7,903 bases of DNA from Micromonosporaceae bacterium (GCA_019689695.1 JADGHA010000175.1:1-7903); one strand, 5' to 3'; positions 1-6,772 are shown, counted from the first letter of the stretch. Numbers and translations: made by a program. The notes: generated by a model not told the origin, from the sequence alone.

Positions 1-90
1 GAGCATTCCGCGGCGGCCGCCGGGGCAGCGCGGTTCCCCTACGAGCCCGCCCGCGCGGCCGCCAAGCCTGGACCCGGCCTGCCCGGCTAG
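1..90 (+). CDS. possible C-terminal tail of an unidentified plus-strand gene (partial)
   Basis: The frame beginning at base 1 is open from the window edge to a TAG at 88-90 and encodes 29 residues rich in Ala, Pro and Gly, ending KPGPGLPG. Most codons end in G or C, as expected for coding DNA here, but the other two plus frames are also open, so the composition is only weak support. No family can be named from such a tail. If real, it converges on the STAND gene, and the two stop codons overlap at the tetranucleotide CTAG (87-90). It could equally be non-coding. Confidence 0.35.
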   Translation, partial: EHSAAAAGAARFPYEPARAAAKPGPGLPG

Positions 91-2420
91 GCAGACAGCA
101 GGTCGCCCAGCCGTTGCCGCTCCCGGGCGACCTCCGGTAACGCCACGTCAGCGATGAGCCGGTCGGCCGCCGCCCACTCGGCGCGTGCCTCGTCCCGGCG
201 GCCCAAGGCGGCCAGTACCCGGGCGCGGGTCAGCCGGGCCTTGCCGCAGCGCACCCGGTCGCGCAACAGGTCGAACTGCGCGACCGCCGCGTCCAGCTCC
301 ACCAGCGCCTCGGCGTACCGGCCCGCCGTGGCGAGCACCTCGCCGGTCGACTCGTACGCGATGCCCACGCCGAGGCTGTGCTTGACTCCCTCGAACAGGG
401 CCAGTGACCGGCGCATGTCGGCGACGGCGTCGTCGTACCGGCGATCGTCGCTGGCGAGCCAGCCGCGCTCCTGCAGCGCGTACCCCAGCGCGAAGTCGTC
501 GCCAGCGCGCCCGCACAGCTCCATCGCGCGTGCGTTGAGCGCCACCGCGTCGTCGTGGCGGCCGCTGAGCTTGTAGGCGGTGCTCAGACCGCTGAGCACC
601 CAGATGTCGCTGGCGTCAGCCGCCGGCAGCGCCAGCCCTCGCTCCAGCACCGGTAGAGCGCGCTCCGGCTGCCCGTACATGTTGTAGAGCGTGCCGAGCG
701 AGATCGCGGCCCGCTTCTCCATGCCCGCGTCGTCCAGTTCGGCGAAGAGCTGCTGCGCCCGCTTCAGCGCGTCCTCCGCGTCGGAGTACCGGTACAGGTC
801 ACGCTGCGCCTCCCCGTACACGAAGAGGGCTTCGGCCTCGGCCCGGCGGTCGCCGCGCCTCCGCGCGATTGCAACCGACTCCCGCGCCGGCTCCAGGCTG
901 TTGGTCAGGTCGCCCGCCACGCGGTACGCGGTGGACAGCCCGCGCAGCGCGGCGGCCCGCTTGTGGTCGTCGCCGAGACCAACGGCTGCGGCCACGGCGT
1001 CCTGCCACAGGGCGAGGCGCTCGGCGTGGTCGCCCGGTTCCAGTACGGCGTTGGCTACGGACACCAGCGCCCAGGCCGGCGCGCAGACACCTGCTTCGAC
1101 CGCGCGGTGGACAGCGGCGAGGATATTGTCCCGTTCCCCGCGATCTGCGTGCGTGGTGTACCACTCGAGCAACCGGGTAAGGCATGCGACATGCTCCTCC
1201 GGCCGTTCGTCCGCGGCGAGCCGCTCGGTGGCGAACAGCCGCAGGAGGTCGTGGAACCAGTACTTGTCCGGCGCGGGAGTCTCGACGAGGTGAATGTCCA
1301 CCAGGCGCTCCAGCGCGGCGGCGACGTCGGGCAGCGGCATCCCGGCGAGCGCGGCCGCCGCCCCGGTGGTGAGTACCCGGCCCGGGTGCGACCCGGCCCG
1401 GCGGAACACCAGCTGGTCCACCGTGGACAGGTCACGGTACGACGTGGCGAAGGTGGACCGCACCGCGACGTCGCCCAGGCGCAGCTCGTCCAGGCGGTGG
1501 CGCTCGTCGGCGAGGCGGGCGGCGAGGTCCGCCACCGTCCACGCCGGCCTTGCCCGCAGCCGCGACCCGGCGATGCGGACAGCGAGCGGCAGCCCGCCGC
1601 AGAGGCGGACGATACGGGCCGCCGCCTCCGGCTCGGCGTCGACGCGCCTCCGGCCAGCTGCCGCGGCGAGCAGCGCCATGCCCTCGCCCTCCGCCAGCCC
1701 GCCCAGGGTATGGGCGGCCGCACCGGGCAGTTCGGTGATCAGCCGCCGGCTGGTGACCAACACCAGGCAGCCGGTACCGCCCGGCAGCAGCGGGCGTACC
1801 TGGGCCGTGTCACGCGCGTCGTCGAGAACGATGAGCAGCTTCCGGTCGGCGACAGCGGTGCGGAACCGGGCCGCAAGGTCGTCCACACCGCCGCTCCGCT
1901 CGTCATCAGGTACGCCCAGGGCGCCGAGGAACCGTTGCAGCACCGTCTCGGGCGCTACCGGGTCCGCGTGCGCGCCGCGCAGCACTGCGAACAGCTGCCC
2001 GTCGGGGAATCGCGCCTTGCGCTCGTGCGCGATCCACAACGCCAGCGACGACTTGCCGACTCCGGGCGGGCCGACCAGCACCAGTACCCGGCACCCGCGG
2101 TCGAGGATGCGGCCGAGCCTGGCGATGTCTCCTGCGCGACCGGCGAACCCGGCGCCGAGCGCGGGCAGTTCGGCCGGCCGGGTGTCGGGTGCCGGCGCCG
2201 GCCGCGGGGCGACGTCCGCGTCGGCGAGGCGCTGTTGCCACACCGTCAGCCACACGCCGACCCCGGCGAGCAGTCCCACCGCCGGCCATGCCATCCAGGA
2301 CACCGCATCCAGCGGGGCCGGCAGCACGCCGCCGGTCGCCACGTTCACCGCGACCGCGAGCAGGACCGAGAGCAGACCGGAGGTGACCGCGATGAGCACG
2401 ACGACCTGACCCCGCCGCAC
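87..2420 (-). CDS. membrane-anchored NB-ARC/STAND ATPase with TPR repeats (AfsR-like without the SARP domain)
   Basis: Predicted 777-residue STAND-family NTPase. Two hydrophobic segments (about 6-31 and 41-61) form an N-terminal hairpin that would leave the rest in the cytoplasm. A Pro/Ala linker (about 70-85) follows, then the NB-ARC module: Walker A GPPGVGKSS (117-125), Walker B LLIVLDDA (195-202), a sensor-like LVLVTSRR (219-226), the GLPLA motif (276-280) and an MHD-like FHDLLRLFA (389-397). From about 487 to 757 there are roughly seven TPR units with a period near 39 residues. Sequence style matches the ATPase/TPR part of AfsR/SARP regulators, but the winged-helix and BTAD domains are absent. 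In this family ATP binding switches a ligand-sensing oligomer; ligand and output are unknown here. The start chosen is GTG at 2420, six bases after GGAGG and just before the first membrane segment; the open frame upstream is an Arg-rich shadow. A signalling role is inference. Confidence 0.9.
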   Translation of the reverse strand: MRRGQVVVLIAVTSGLLSVLLAVAVNVATGGVLPAPLDAVSWMAWPAVGLLAGVGVWLTVWQQRLADADVAPRPAPAPDTRPAELPALGAGFAGRAGDIARLGRILDRGCRVLVLVGPPGVGKSSLALWIAHERKARFPDGQLFAVLRGAHADPVAPETVLQRFLGALGVPDDERSGGVDDLAARFRTAVADRKLLIVLDDARDTAQVRPLLPGGTGCLVLVTSRRLITELPGAAAHTLGGLAEGEGMALLAAAAGRRRVDAEPEAAARIVRLCGGLPLAVRIAGSRLRARPAWTVADLAARLADERHRLDELRLGDVAVRSTFATSYRDLSTVDQLVFRRAGSHPGRVLTTGAAAALAGMPLPDVAAALERLVDIHLVETPAPDKYWFHDLLRLFATERLAADERPEEHVACLTRLLEWYTTHADRGERDNILAAVHRAVEAGVCAPAWALVSVANAVLEPGDHAERLALWQDAVAAAVGLGDDHKRAAALRGLSTAYRVAGDLTNSLEPARESVAIARRRGDRRAEAEALFVYGEAQRDLYRYSDAEDALKRAQQLFAELDDAGMEKRAAISLGTLYNMYGQPERALPVLERGLALPAADASDIWVLSGLSTAYKLSGRHDDAVALNARAMELCGRAGDDFALGYALQERGWLASDDRRYDDAVADMRRSLALFEGVKHSLGVGIAYESTGEVLATAGRYAEALVELDAAVAQFDLLRDRVRCGKARLTRARVLAALGRRDEARAEWAAADRLIADVALPEVARERQRLGDLLSA

Positions 2421-2426
2421 GCCGCA

Positions 2427-2431
2427 CCTCC
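2427..2431 (-). promoter_or_regulatory. ribosome binding site that fixes the STAND gene start
   Basis: GGAGG on the minus strand, six bases before the GTG at 2420. It selects this GTG over any start in the open frame that continues up to 2591. Confidence 0.7.
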
Positions 2432-2629
2432 GTCTATCCGGCGTCGCGCATACGGTACCCACCGGCACCCGACCTCCGCTCGCTCTGTCCACCGACGACC
2501 GACCCGCGCGGATGCGGCGCGGGCGCGTGCACCGAGCCCGCGACGGGTGGCACCACGCCCGCGACACGGTCGCCCGCGTGTGCCGAAACACAAAATTTCT
2601 CCGCGCCGTGGGGGACCCAGGTGGGTTGC

Positions 2630-2722
2630 CGCGACAACTTCCACCAAGGAAAGAAAACCGTTGTGAAACAAGGACTTACGGACCTTGAGATGCGCGATCG
2701 AATGCTCCGCGGAGTTGTCGCG
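2630..2722. repeat. 10-base perfect inverted repeat in the intergenic region
   Basis: CGCGACAACT at 2630-2639 is the exact reverse complement of AGTTGTCGCG at 2713-2722, with 73 bases between the arms. The similarity continues imperfectly as TTCC against GGA. It could be a pair of protein-binding sites in opposite orientation or a long-range RNA stem; a match of this length by chance somewhere in the window is not excluded. Confidence 0.4.
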
Positions 2723-2803
2723 ATAGGGTCTACTGTGGAAGTCGTGCCGACTTTTTATCGCGAAACAGTAGCGCGCACACCTCGTTCGGTGCACAGTTAT
2801 GGC

Positions 2804-3007
2804 ATGAGCAGAAGCGGGAGTGACGTCAGGTACTACTGGTGCCTGCGGCACAGTCGCGTCGAGACGGACGCCAATGCGTGCGCCGCGATGCATCGGTTGG
2901 GCCCGTACGCCACGGCGGCGGAAGCCGAACGGGCGCTGGAACGGGTCGCCGAGCGCAATGCGGAATGGGACGCGGAGGACGCCCGCTGGGCCGGTGACGA
3001 CAACTAG
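2804..3007 (+). CDS. small conserved actinobacterial protein (YYWC...RLGPY type)
   Basis: A 67-residue soluble, acidic-tailed protein. The visible pattern is YYWCLRHSRVE near the N-terminus, a Cys before a hydrophobic stretch, RLGPYAT, then a predicted amphipathic helix (EAERALERVAERNAEWDAED) ending in a W-x-G motif. This resembles a widespread short actinobacterial family that databases often label SPOR-like or hypothetical; its function is not known to me. The start chosen is ATG at 2804, which places YYWC near the N-terminus as in relatives. No good Shine-Dalgarno sequence precedes it. GTG codons in frame at 2789 and at 2663 (the latter after AAGGAAAG) are alternatives. The gene is followed by a GC-rich hairpin and then, 87 bases downstream, by the histone-like gene on the same strand. 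Confidence 0.75.
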   Translation: MSRSGSDVRYYWCLRHSRVETDANACAAMHRLGPYATAAEAERALERVAERNAEWDAEDARWAGDDN

Positions 3008-3016
3008 CCCGCTCAA

Positions 3017-3035
3017 GCCGGCCGGTATGGCCGGC
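3017..3035 (+). terminator. GC hairpin after the small conserved gene
   Basis: GCCGGCC (3017-3023) pairs perfectly with GGCCGGC (3029-3035) around the loop GGTAT, nine bases after the TAG stop. No T-run follows, as is common for actinobacterial terminators. It may stop transcription between the small gene and the histone-like gene, or be a leader structure of the latter. Confidence 0.45.
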
Positions 3036-3094
3036 GAGTCCACAACAGAATCTGTCCGATCACGAGGATCTGTCAGACCAAGGAGGAAACACCG

Positions 3095-3673
3095 ATGGCC
3101 GTAGCTAAGCAGGCCACGACCCGCCCGGCCGCGAAGCGCGCGGCCGCGACGTCAGGCGGCACCCGCAGGAAGGCCGCGGCGCAGCCGTCCGCCGCGGCGA
3201 GCGGCGCGGGCAAACGCACGGTCGCGGCGACCGCGACCACCGCGAAGCGGACCACCGCCAAGGCGGGCACGGCGAAGAAGGCCACCGCCAAGAAGACCGC
3301 GGCGGCGAAGAAGACCGCCGCCAAGAAGGCGACCACGAGGGCCACCGCCCGCAAGTCCACCGCGAAGGCGGCGCCGGCGCGCAAGACCGCAGCGAAGAAG
3401 ACCACCACCGCGCGCAAGACCGCGGCCAAGAAGGCCCCGGCGAAGAAGGCGACGGTCAAGTCGACCGCGCGCAAGGCGCCGGCGAAGCGGACCACCACGA
3501 AGAAGGCGGTGGCCGCGAAGAAGACGACGGCGAGGACGACCGCCGCCAAGCGGACCACCGCAAAGGCCGCCGCGGCGAAGAAGACCACCGCGCGGCGTAC
3601 GTCGACCGCGAAGAAGGCCGCGCCCGCGAAGCGGGCCGCGCCGAGGAAGACGACCGCCCGCAGGGCCGCCTGA
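3095..3673 (+). CDS. histone H1-like / HU-tail-like Ala-Lys-rich basic protein
   Basis: A 192-residue protein made almost only of Ala (68), Thr (40), Lys (39) and Arg (20), together 87% by my count, with no Asp or Glu at all, giving a net charge near +59. Units such as AAKKT, AAKKA and TTARK recur along residues 45-190. This composition matches the C-terminal tail of mycobacterial HU (HupB/Hlp) and eukaryotic H1-like proteins, which bind DNA non-specifically and compact the nucleoid. The roughly 90-residue HU fold is missing, so this is a stand-alone tail. It is probably disordered in solution and may be modified on lysines. The ATG at 3095 follows AAGGAGG (3080-3086) by eight bases, a strong ribosome site that suggests high expression. 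The gene lies between the small conserved gene and npdG. The nucleoid role is inferred from composition only, since low-complexity sequence cannot prove homology. Confidence 0.85.
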   Translation: MAVAKQATTRPAAKRAAATSGGTRRKAAAQPSAAASGAGKRTVAATATTAKRTTAKAGTAKKATAKKTAAAKKTAAKKATTRATARKSTAKAAPARKTAAKKTTTARKTAAKKAPAKKATVKSTARKAPAKRTTTKKAVAAKKTTARTTAAKRTTAKAAAAKKTTARRTSTAKKAAPAKRAAPRKTTARRAA

Positions 3674-3690
3674 GCGGTCTGCCACACTCT

Positions 3691-3720
3691 GAGCCGGAGC
3701 CGCATGCGCGGCTCCGGCTC
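3691..3720 (+). terminator. 13-bp perfect hairpin after the histone-like gene
   Basis: Bases 3691-3703 pair perfectly with 3708-3720 around a four-base ATGC loop, 18 bases after the TGA stop at 3671-3673. The stem is almost wholly G/C and has no following T-run. It is a credible intrinsic terminator, but it ends only 28 bases before the npdG start, which leaves little room for a separate npdG promoter; it may therefore be an attenuator or an mRNA-stabilising end. Confidence 0.65.
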
Positions 3721-3748
3721 GCTGTCCCGGGAGTGGAAGGATGGCGGG

Positions 3749-4440
3749 ATGGCATACGACGCGAGCAGGCTGCCCGACGTGTCCGGGCTCACCGTGGCCA
3801 TCCTCGGCGGCACCGGCGCCCAGGGTCGGGGACTGGCCTACCGGCTGGCCCGTGCCGGGCAACGCATCCTCATCGGGTCCCGGTCAGCACAGCGGGCAGC
3901 CCAGTCGGCGGTCGAGCTGGCCGGCATGCCTGGTGTCGACGGCGAGGTCGGCGGCGGCGAGAACGCGGATGTGGCGGCCCGCGCCGACATCACCATCATC
4001 GCGGTCCCCTGGGAGGGCCACCGGGACACGGTGGCGGCGCTGCGCGAGGCGCTCGCCGGCAAGCTGGTCGTCGACTGCGTCAACCCGCTGGGCTTCGACC
4101 GGCACGGCCCGTACCCGCTCACCGTGCCGGAGGGCAGTGCCGCCGAGCAGGCGGCCGCGCTGCTGCCCGAGTCGCGCGTCTGTGCCGCGTTCCACCACGT
4201 GAGCGCCCCGCTGCTGGCCGACCCGACGGTGGACCGCATCGAACTGGACGTGCTGGTGCTCGGCGAGCACCGCGACGCGGTCGAGCAGGTGCAGGCGCTG
4301 GCCGGCCGTATCCCCGGCGTGCGCGGCGTGTACGGCGGGCGGCTGCGCAACGCGCACCAGGTCGAGGCGTTCACCGCCAACCTGATCGCAGTCAACCGGC
4401 GCTACAAGGCGCACGCCGGGCTGCGGCTGACCGACGTGTG

Positions 4441-4441
<1 letters not shown>
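3749..4441 (+). CDS. npdG: NADPH-dependent F420 reductase (F420H2:NADP+ oxidoreductase)
   Basis: A 230-residue cytoplasmic enzyme moving hydride between NADPH and the deazaflavin F420; in actinomycetes it is thought to supply F420H2 to F420-dependent reductases. The Rossmann glycine motif is GGTGAQGRG (20-28). GSR (43-45) follows the second strand, where the NADP 2'-phosphate is bound in the family. Further family segments are IIAVPWEGH (83-91), VVDCVNPLGF (107-116), AFHHVSAPLL (147-156) and the C-terminal EAFTANLIAVNRRYK (206-220) plus AGLRLTDV. Length is usual for the family. The start chosen is ATG at 3749, eight bases after GGAAGG (3735-3740); the frame is open further upstream into the hairpin but would add unlikely residues. 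It ends against the large G/C hairpin and converges with panB. Confidence 0.92.
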
Positions 4442-4525
<84 letters not shown>

Positions 4526-5368
4526 TCAGCGGAAGGTGTGCTCCGGTGCGGGGAACTCGCCCCCGCGGACCTCCTCGGCGAACCGTCGGGTCGCGTCGGT
4601 GAGCGCCCCGGCCAGGTCGGCGTAGCGCTTGACGAACCGCGGTGCCTTGCCGGTGCGCAGGCCCGCCATGTCCTGCCAGACCAGCACCTGGGCATCGGTC
4701 TCCGGGCCGGCGCCGATGCCGATGGTCGGGATCGGCACGTCGTGGGTGATGCGCTTGGCCACGTGCCCGGGGACCATCTCCAGTACCACGGCGAACGCAC
4801 CCGCCTCGGCCACCGCATGCGCGTCGGCGACCACGTCCTCGGCCGTGTCGCCGCGGCCCTGCACCCGGTACCCGCCGAGCACGTGCTCGCGCTGCGGCGT
4901 GAAGCCGATGTGCGCCATGACCGGGATGCCGGCGCCGGTGAGCGCGGCGATCTGCGGCGCGCAGCGCCGGCCGCCCTCCAGCTTCACCGCGTGGCAGCCG
5001 CCCTCCTTCATGAACCGCACGGCGGTGCGCAGAGCCTGCGCCGGCCCCTCCTCGTACGAGCCGAACGGCAGGTCGCCCACGATTAGCGCCCGCCGGGTGG
5101 CCCGGACCACCGCGCGGACCAGCGGTAGCAGCTCGTCGACGGTGACCGGCACCGTGGTTTCGTAACCGAACACGTTGTTCGCGGCCGAATCGCCCACCAG
5201 CAGCACCGGGATCCCGGCCTGGTCGAAGATGGCCGCGGTGTACTGGTCGTAGCTGGTGAGCATCGGCCACCGCTCGCCGCGCTCCTTGGCGGCGAACAGG
5301 TCGCGGGTACGCACCCGTCTGGTCGCCGGCCCGCCGTAGAGCGAGGGCACCTCGGTGCTGTCAGACAT
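4526..5368 (-). CDS. panB: 3-methyl-2-oxobutanoate hydroxymethyltransferase (ketopantoate hydroxymethyltransferase)
   Basis: A 280-residue TIM-barrel enzyme transferring a hydroxymethyl group from 5,10-methylene-tetrahydrofolate to 2-oxoisovalerate to give ketopantoate, the first committed step to pantothenate and CoA. Aligned by eye with E. coli PanB, the Mg-binding acids are D60 (LVGDS), D99 (VGDLPF) and E131 (KLEGG), and the catalytic Glu is E197 (VLEMVP). Other hallmarks are LTSYDQYTA (37-45), the HIGFTPQ segment near 153-159, GGYRVQGRG (165-173) and IPTIGIGAG (213-221). It is complete and of normal length, with a short N-terminal extension compared with E. coli. The ATG at 5368 follows GAGAGGAG (5375-5382) by six bases. 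It lies 114 bases downstream of gltA on the same strand. The product acts in the cytoplasm, normally as a decamer. Confidence 0.96.
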   Translation of the reverse strand: MSDSTEVPSLYGGPATRRVRTRDLFAAKERGERWPMLTSYDQYTAAIFDQAGIPVLLVGDSAANNVFGYETTVPVTVDELLPLVRAVVRATRRALIVGDLPFGSYEEGPAQALRTAVRFMKEGGCHAVKLEGGRRCAPQIAALTGAGIPVMAHIGFTPQREHVLGGYRVQGRGDTAEDVVADAHAVAEAGAFAVVLEMVPGHVAKRITHDVPIPTIGIGAGPETDAQVLVWQDMAGLRTGKAPRFVKRYADLAGALTDATRRFAEEVRGGEFPAPEHTFR

Positions 5369-5482
5369 CGTCGTCTCCTCTCGCCTCGAGGCCGCGGTCA
5401 GGCGCGGTCCCCGGGTCCAGGAGTCGATGATCCCACCGGCCGGCCGGCAGCCGTCAGGGCTGAGTGGAGGATTTCACAGCCG
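5369..5482. other. gltA-panB intergenic segment with G/C palindromes
   Basis: This 114-base gap lies between two genes read on the minus strand. It holds the 12-base palindrome CCGGCCGGCCGG (5436-5447) and directly beside it a small stem, CAGCC (5448-5452) with GGCTG (5458-5462). Either could fold after the gltA stop and act as a weak terminator; no T-run is present. The panB ribosome site is at 5375-5382. I cannot point to a convincing promoter for panB. Confidence 0.35.
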
Positions 5483-6766
5483 TCACCGGCGATCGATGGG
5501 CACGTATGCCCGCTGGGTCGACCCGATGTAGATCTGCCGCGGTCGCCCGATCTTGTTGGCCGGGTCGGCGATCATCTCCCGCCACTGCGCGATCCAGCCG
5601 GGCAGCCGGCCGAGCGCGAACAGCACGGTGAACATCTTGGTCGGGAAGCCCATCGCCTTGTAGATCAGCCCGGTGTAGAAGTCCACGTTCGGGTACAGCC
5701 GGCGGGAGACGAAGAAGTCGTCGGCGAGGGCGATCTCCTCCAGCCGCATCGCGATGTCCAGCAGCGGGTCGGGCTTGTCCATCCGGGCCAGCACGTCCTG
5801 TGCGGCCTGCTTGATGATCGCGGCCCGCGGGTCATAGTTCTTGTAGACCCGGTGGCCGAAGCCCATCAGCTTGACCCCGCGCTCCTTGTTCTTCACCCGG
5901 GCCACGAACGAGTCGACGCTGCCGCCGTCGGCCCAGATCTGCTCCAGCATCTCCAGGACCGCCTGGTTCGCGCCGCCGTGCAACGGCCCGGAGAGCGCGT
6001 TGATGCCGGCGGAGATGGAGGAGAACAGGTTCGCCTGCGCCGAGCCGACCAGCCGAACGGTGGACGTGGAGCAGTTCTGCTCGTGGTCGGCGTGCAGCAC
6101 GAAGAGCATGTCCAGTACCCTCGCCACCACCGGGTCGACCTCGTACTGGGTGGCCGGCACGCCGAAGGTCATCCGCAGGAAGTTCTCCACGTAGCCCAGC
6201 GCGTTGTCCGGGTACATGAACGGCTGGCCGATGGACTTCTTGTAGGCGTACGAGGCGATCGTCGGCACCTTCGCCAGCAGCCGGATGGTGGAGATCTCCA
6301 CCTGCTCCGGGTCGAACGGGTCGAGGCTGTCCTGGTAGAAGGTGGACAGCGCGTTGACCGCGGAGGAGAGCACCGGCATCGGGTGCGCGTCGTAGCGGAA
6401 GCCGTCAAAGAACCGCCGCATGTCCTCATGCAGCATGGTGTGCATGCTCACCTGCTCGCGGAACTCGGCCAGCTGCGCCGCGGTCGGCAGCTCGCCGTAG
6501 ATGAGCAGGTAGCTCACCTCAAGGAAGGACGACTTCTCGGCCAGCTCCTCGATCGGGTAGCCGCGGTAGCGCAGGATGCCGGCGTCGCCGTCGATGTACG
6601 TGATCGCCGACGCGCAGGCGGCGGTGTTGACGAAGCCGGGATCGTAGGTGACGTAGCCGGTCTGGCTCAGCAGCTTGCCGATATCGATGCCGGACGCGCC
6701 CTCGACTGCGTCGTGCAGCGGCATCGACAGCTGGCCGGCCGGGTGGTCGAGCTTGACATCCGCCAT
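5483..6766 (-). CDS. gltA: citrate synthase, hexameric bacterial type
   Basis: A 427-residue enzyme condensing acetyl-CoA with oxaloacetate to citrate at the entry to the TCA cycle. The catalytic triad is in place: H263 in PLHGGANQA, H305 in GFGHRVYK and D362 in NVDFYTG, nearly the same numbers as E. coli GltA (264, 305, 362). The N-terminal part carries YIDGDAGILRYRGYPIEELA (57-76) as in type II (GltA-like) enzymes, and the C-terminus ends in RPRQIYIG plus a YVPIDRR tail. The start chosen is ATG at 6766 (MADVKLDHP), six bases after AACGAGG; an ATG 16 codons upstream would add a basic MILTRQRKK stretch and overlap the putative promoter. The 103 bases upstream of this start, after nadE, include an AT-rich patch that probably holds its promoter. 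GltA-type enzymes are often NADH-sensitive in Gram-negatives; nothing here decides this. Confidence 0.96.
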   Translation of the reverse strand: MADVKLDHPAGQLSMPLHDAVEGASGIDIGKLLSQTGYVTYDPGFVNTAACASAITYIDGDAGILRYRGYPIEELAEKSSFLEVSYLLIYGELPTAAQLAEFREQVSMHTMLHEDMRRFFDGFRYDAHPMPVLSSAVNALSTFYQDSLDPFDPEQVEISTIRLLAKVPTIASYAYKKSIGQPFMYPDNALGYVENFLRMTFGVPATQYEVDPVVARVLDMLFVLHADHEQNCSTSTVRLVGSAQANLFSSISAGINALSGPLHGGANQAVLEMLEQIWADGGSVDSFVARVKNKERGVKLMGFGHRVYKNYDPRAAIIKQAAQDVLARMDKPDPLLDIAMRLEEIALADDFFVSRRLYPNVDFYTGLIYKAMGFPTKMFTVLFALGRLPGWIAQWREMIADPANKIGRPRQIYIGSTQRAYVPIDRR

Positions 6767-6772
6767 CGCGAA

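Larger units (their letters stand above)
2421..2803. other. divergent intergenic region with an AT-rich half
   Basis: This 383-base gap lies between the divergent STAND gene and the small plus-strand gene, so it should hold promoters for both. The half next to the STAND gene (2421-2580) is ordinary high-GC sequence. From about 2585 the composition shifts, and 2621-2800 is 53% GC by count, with short A and T runs such as AAAATTT (2592-2598) and CTTTTTAT (2751-2758). Visible structures are the palindrome CTCCGCGGAG (2704-2713), a 10-base inverted repeat (2630-2639 and 2713-2722), and two TCGCGA cores (2718-2723, 2758-2763). TTTTAT at 2753-2758 could serve as a -10 element for the plus strand, but I see no matching -35. 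A plus-strand frame with a GTG at 2663 is open through the region, but its codon use is atypical. Confidence 0.6.

Noticed and set aside
2421..2591. 57-residue N-terminal extension of the STAND protein
   Set aside because: It is Arg/Ser-rich, has no ribosome site, and GGAGG stands six bases before the GTG at 2420, directly before the first membrane segment.
963..2666. Long plus-strand open frame (567 residues) opposite the STAND gene
   Set aside because: The opposite strand encodes clear Walker A, Walker B, GLPLA and TPR motifs; this frame is an Arg/Gly/Gln-rich shadow with no recognisable domain, as expected opposite high-GC genes.
3280..3660. Tandem DNA repeat or CRISPR-like periodicity in the middle plus-strand gene
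   Set aside because: The repetition follows from Ala/Lys/Thr codons (GCG, AAG, ACC) of the histone-like protein; there are no constant repeats with unique spacers.
3073..3813. Minus-strand hydrophobic open frame resembling a multi-pass membrane protein
   Set aside because: It is the complement of the Lys/Ala codons of the histone-like gene (AAG gives hydrophobic codons in antisense), runs across the hairpin and ends of two genes, and has no good ribosome site.
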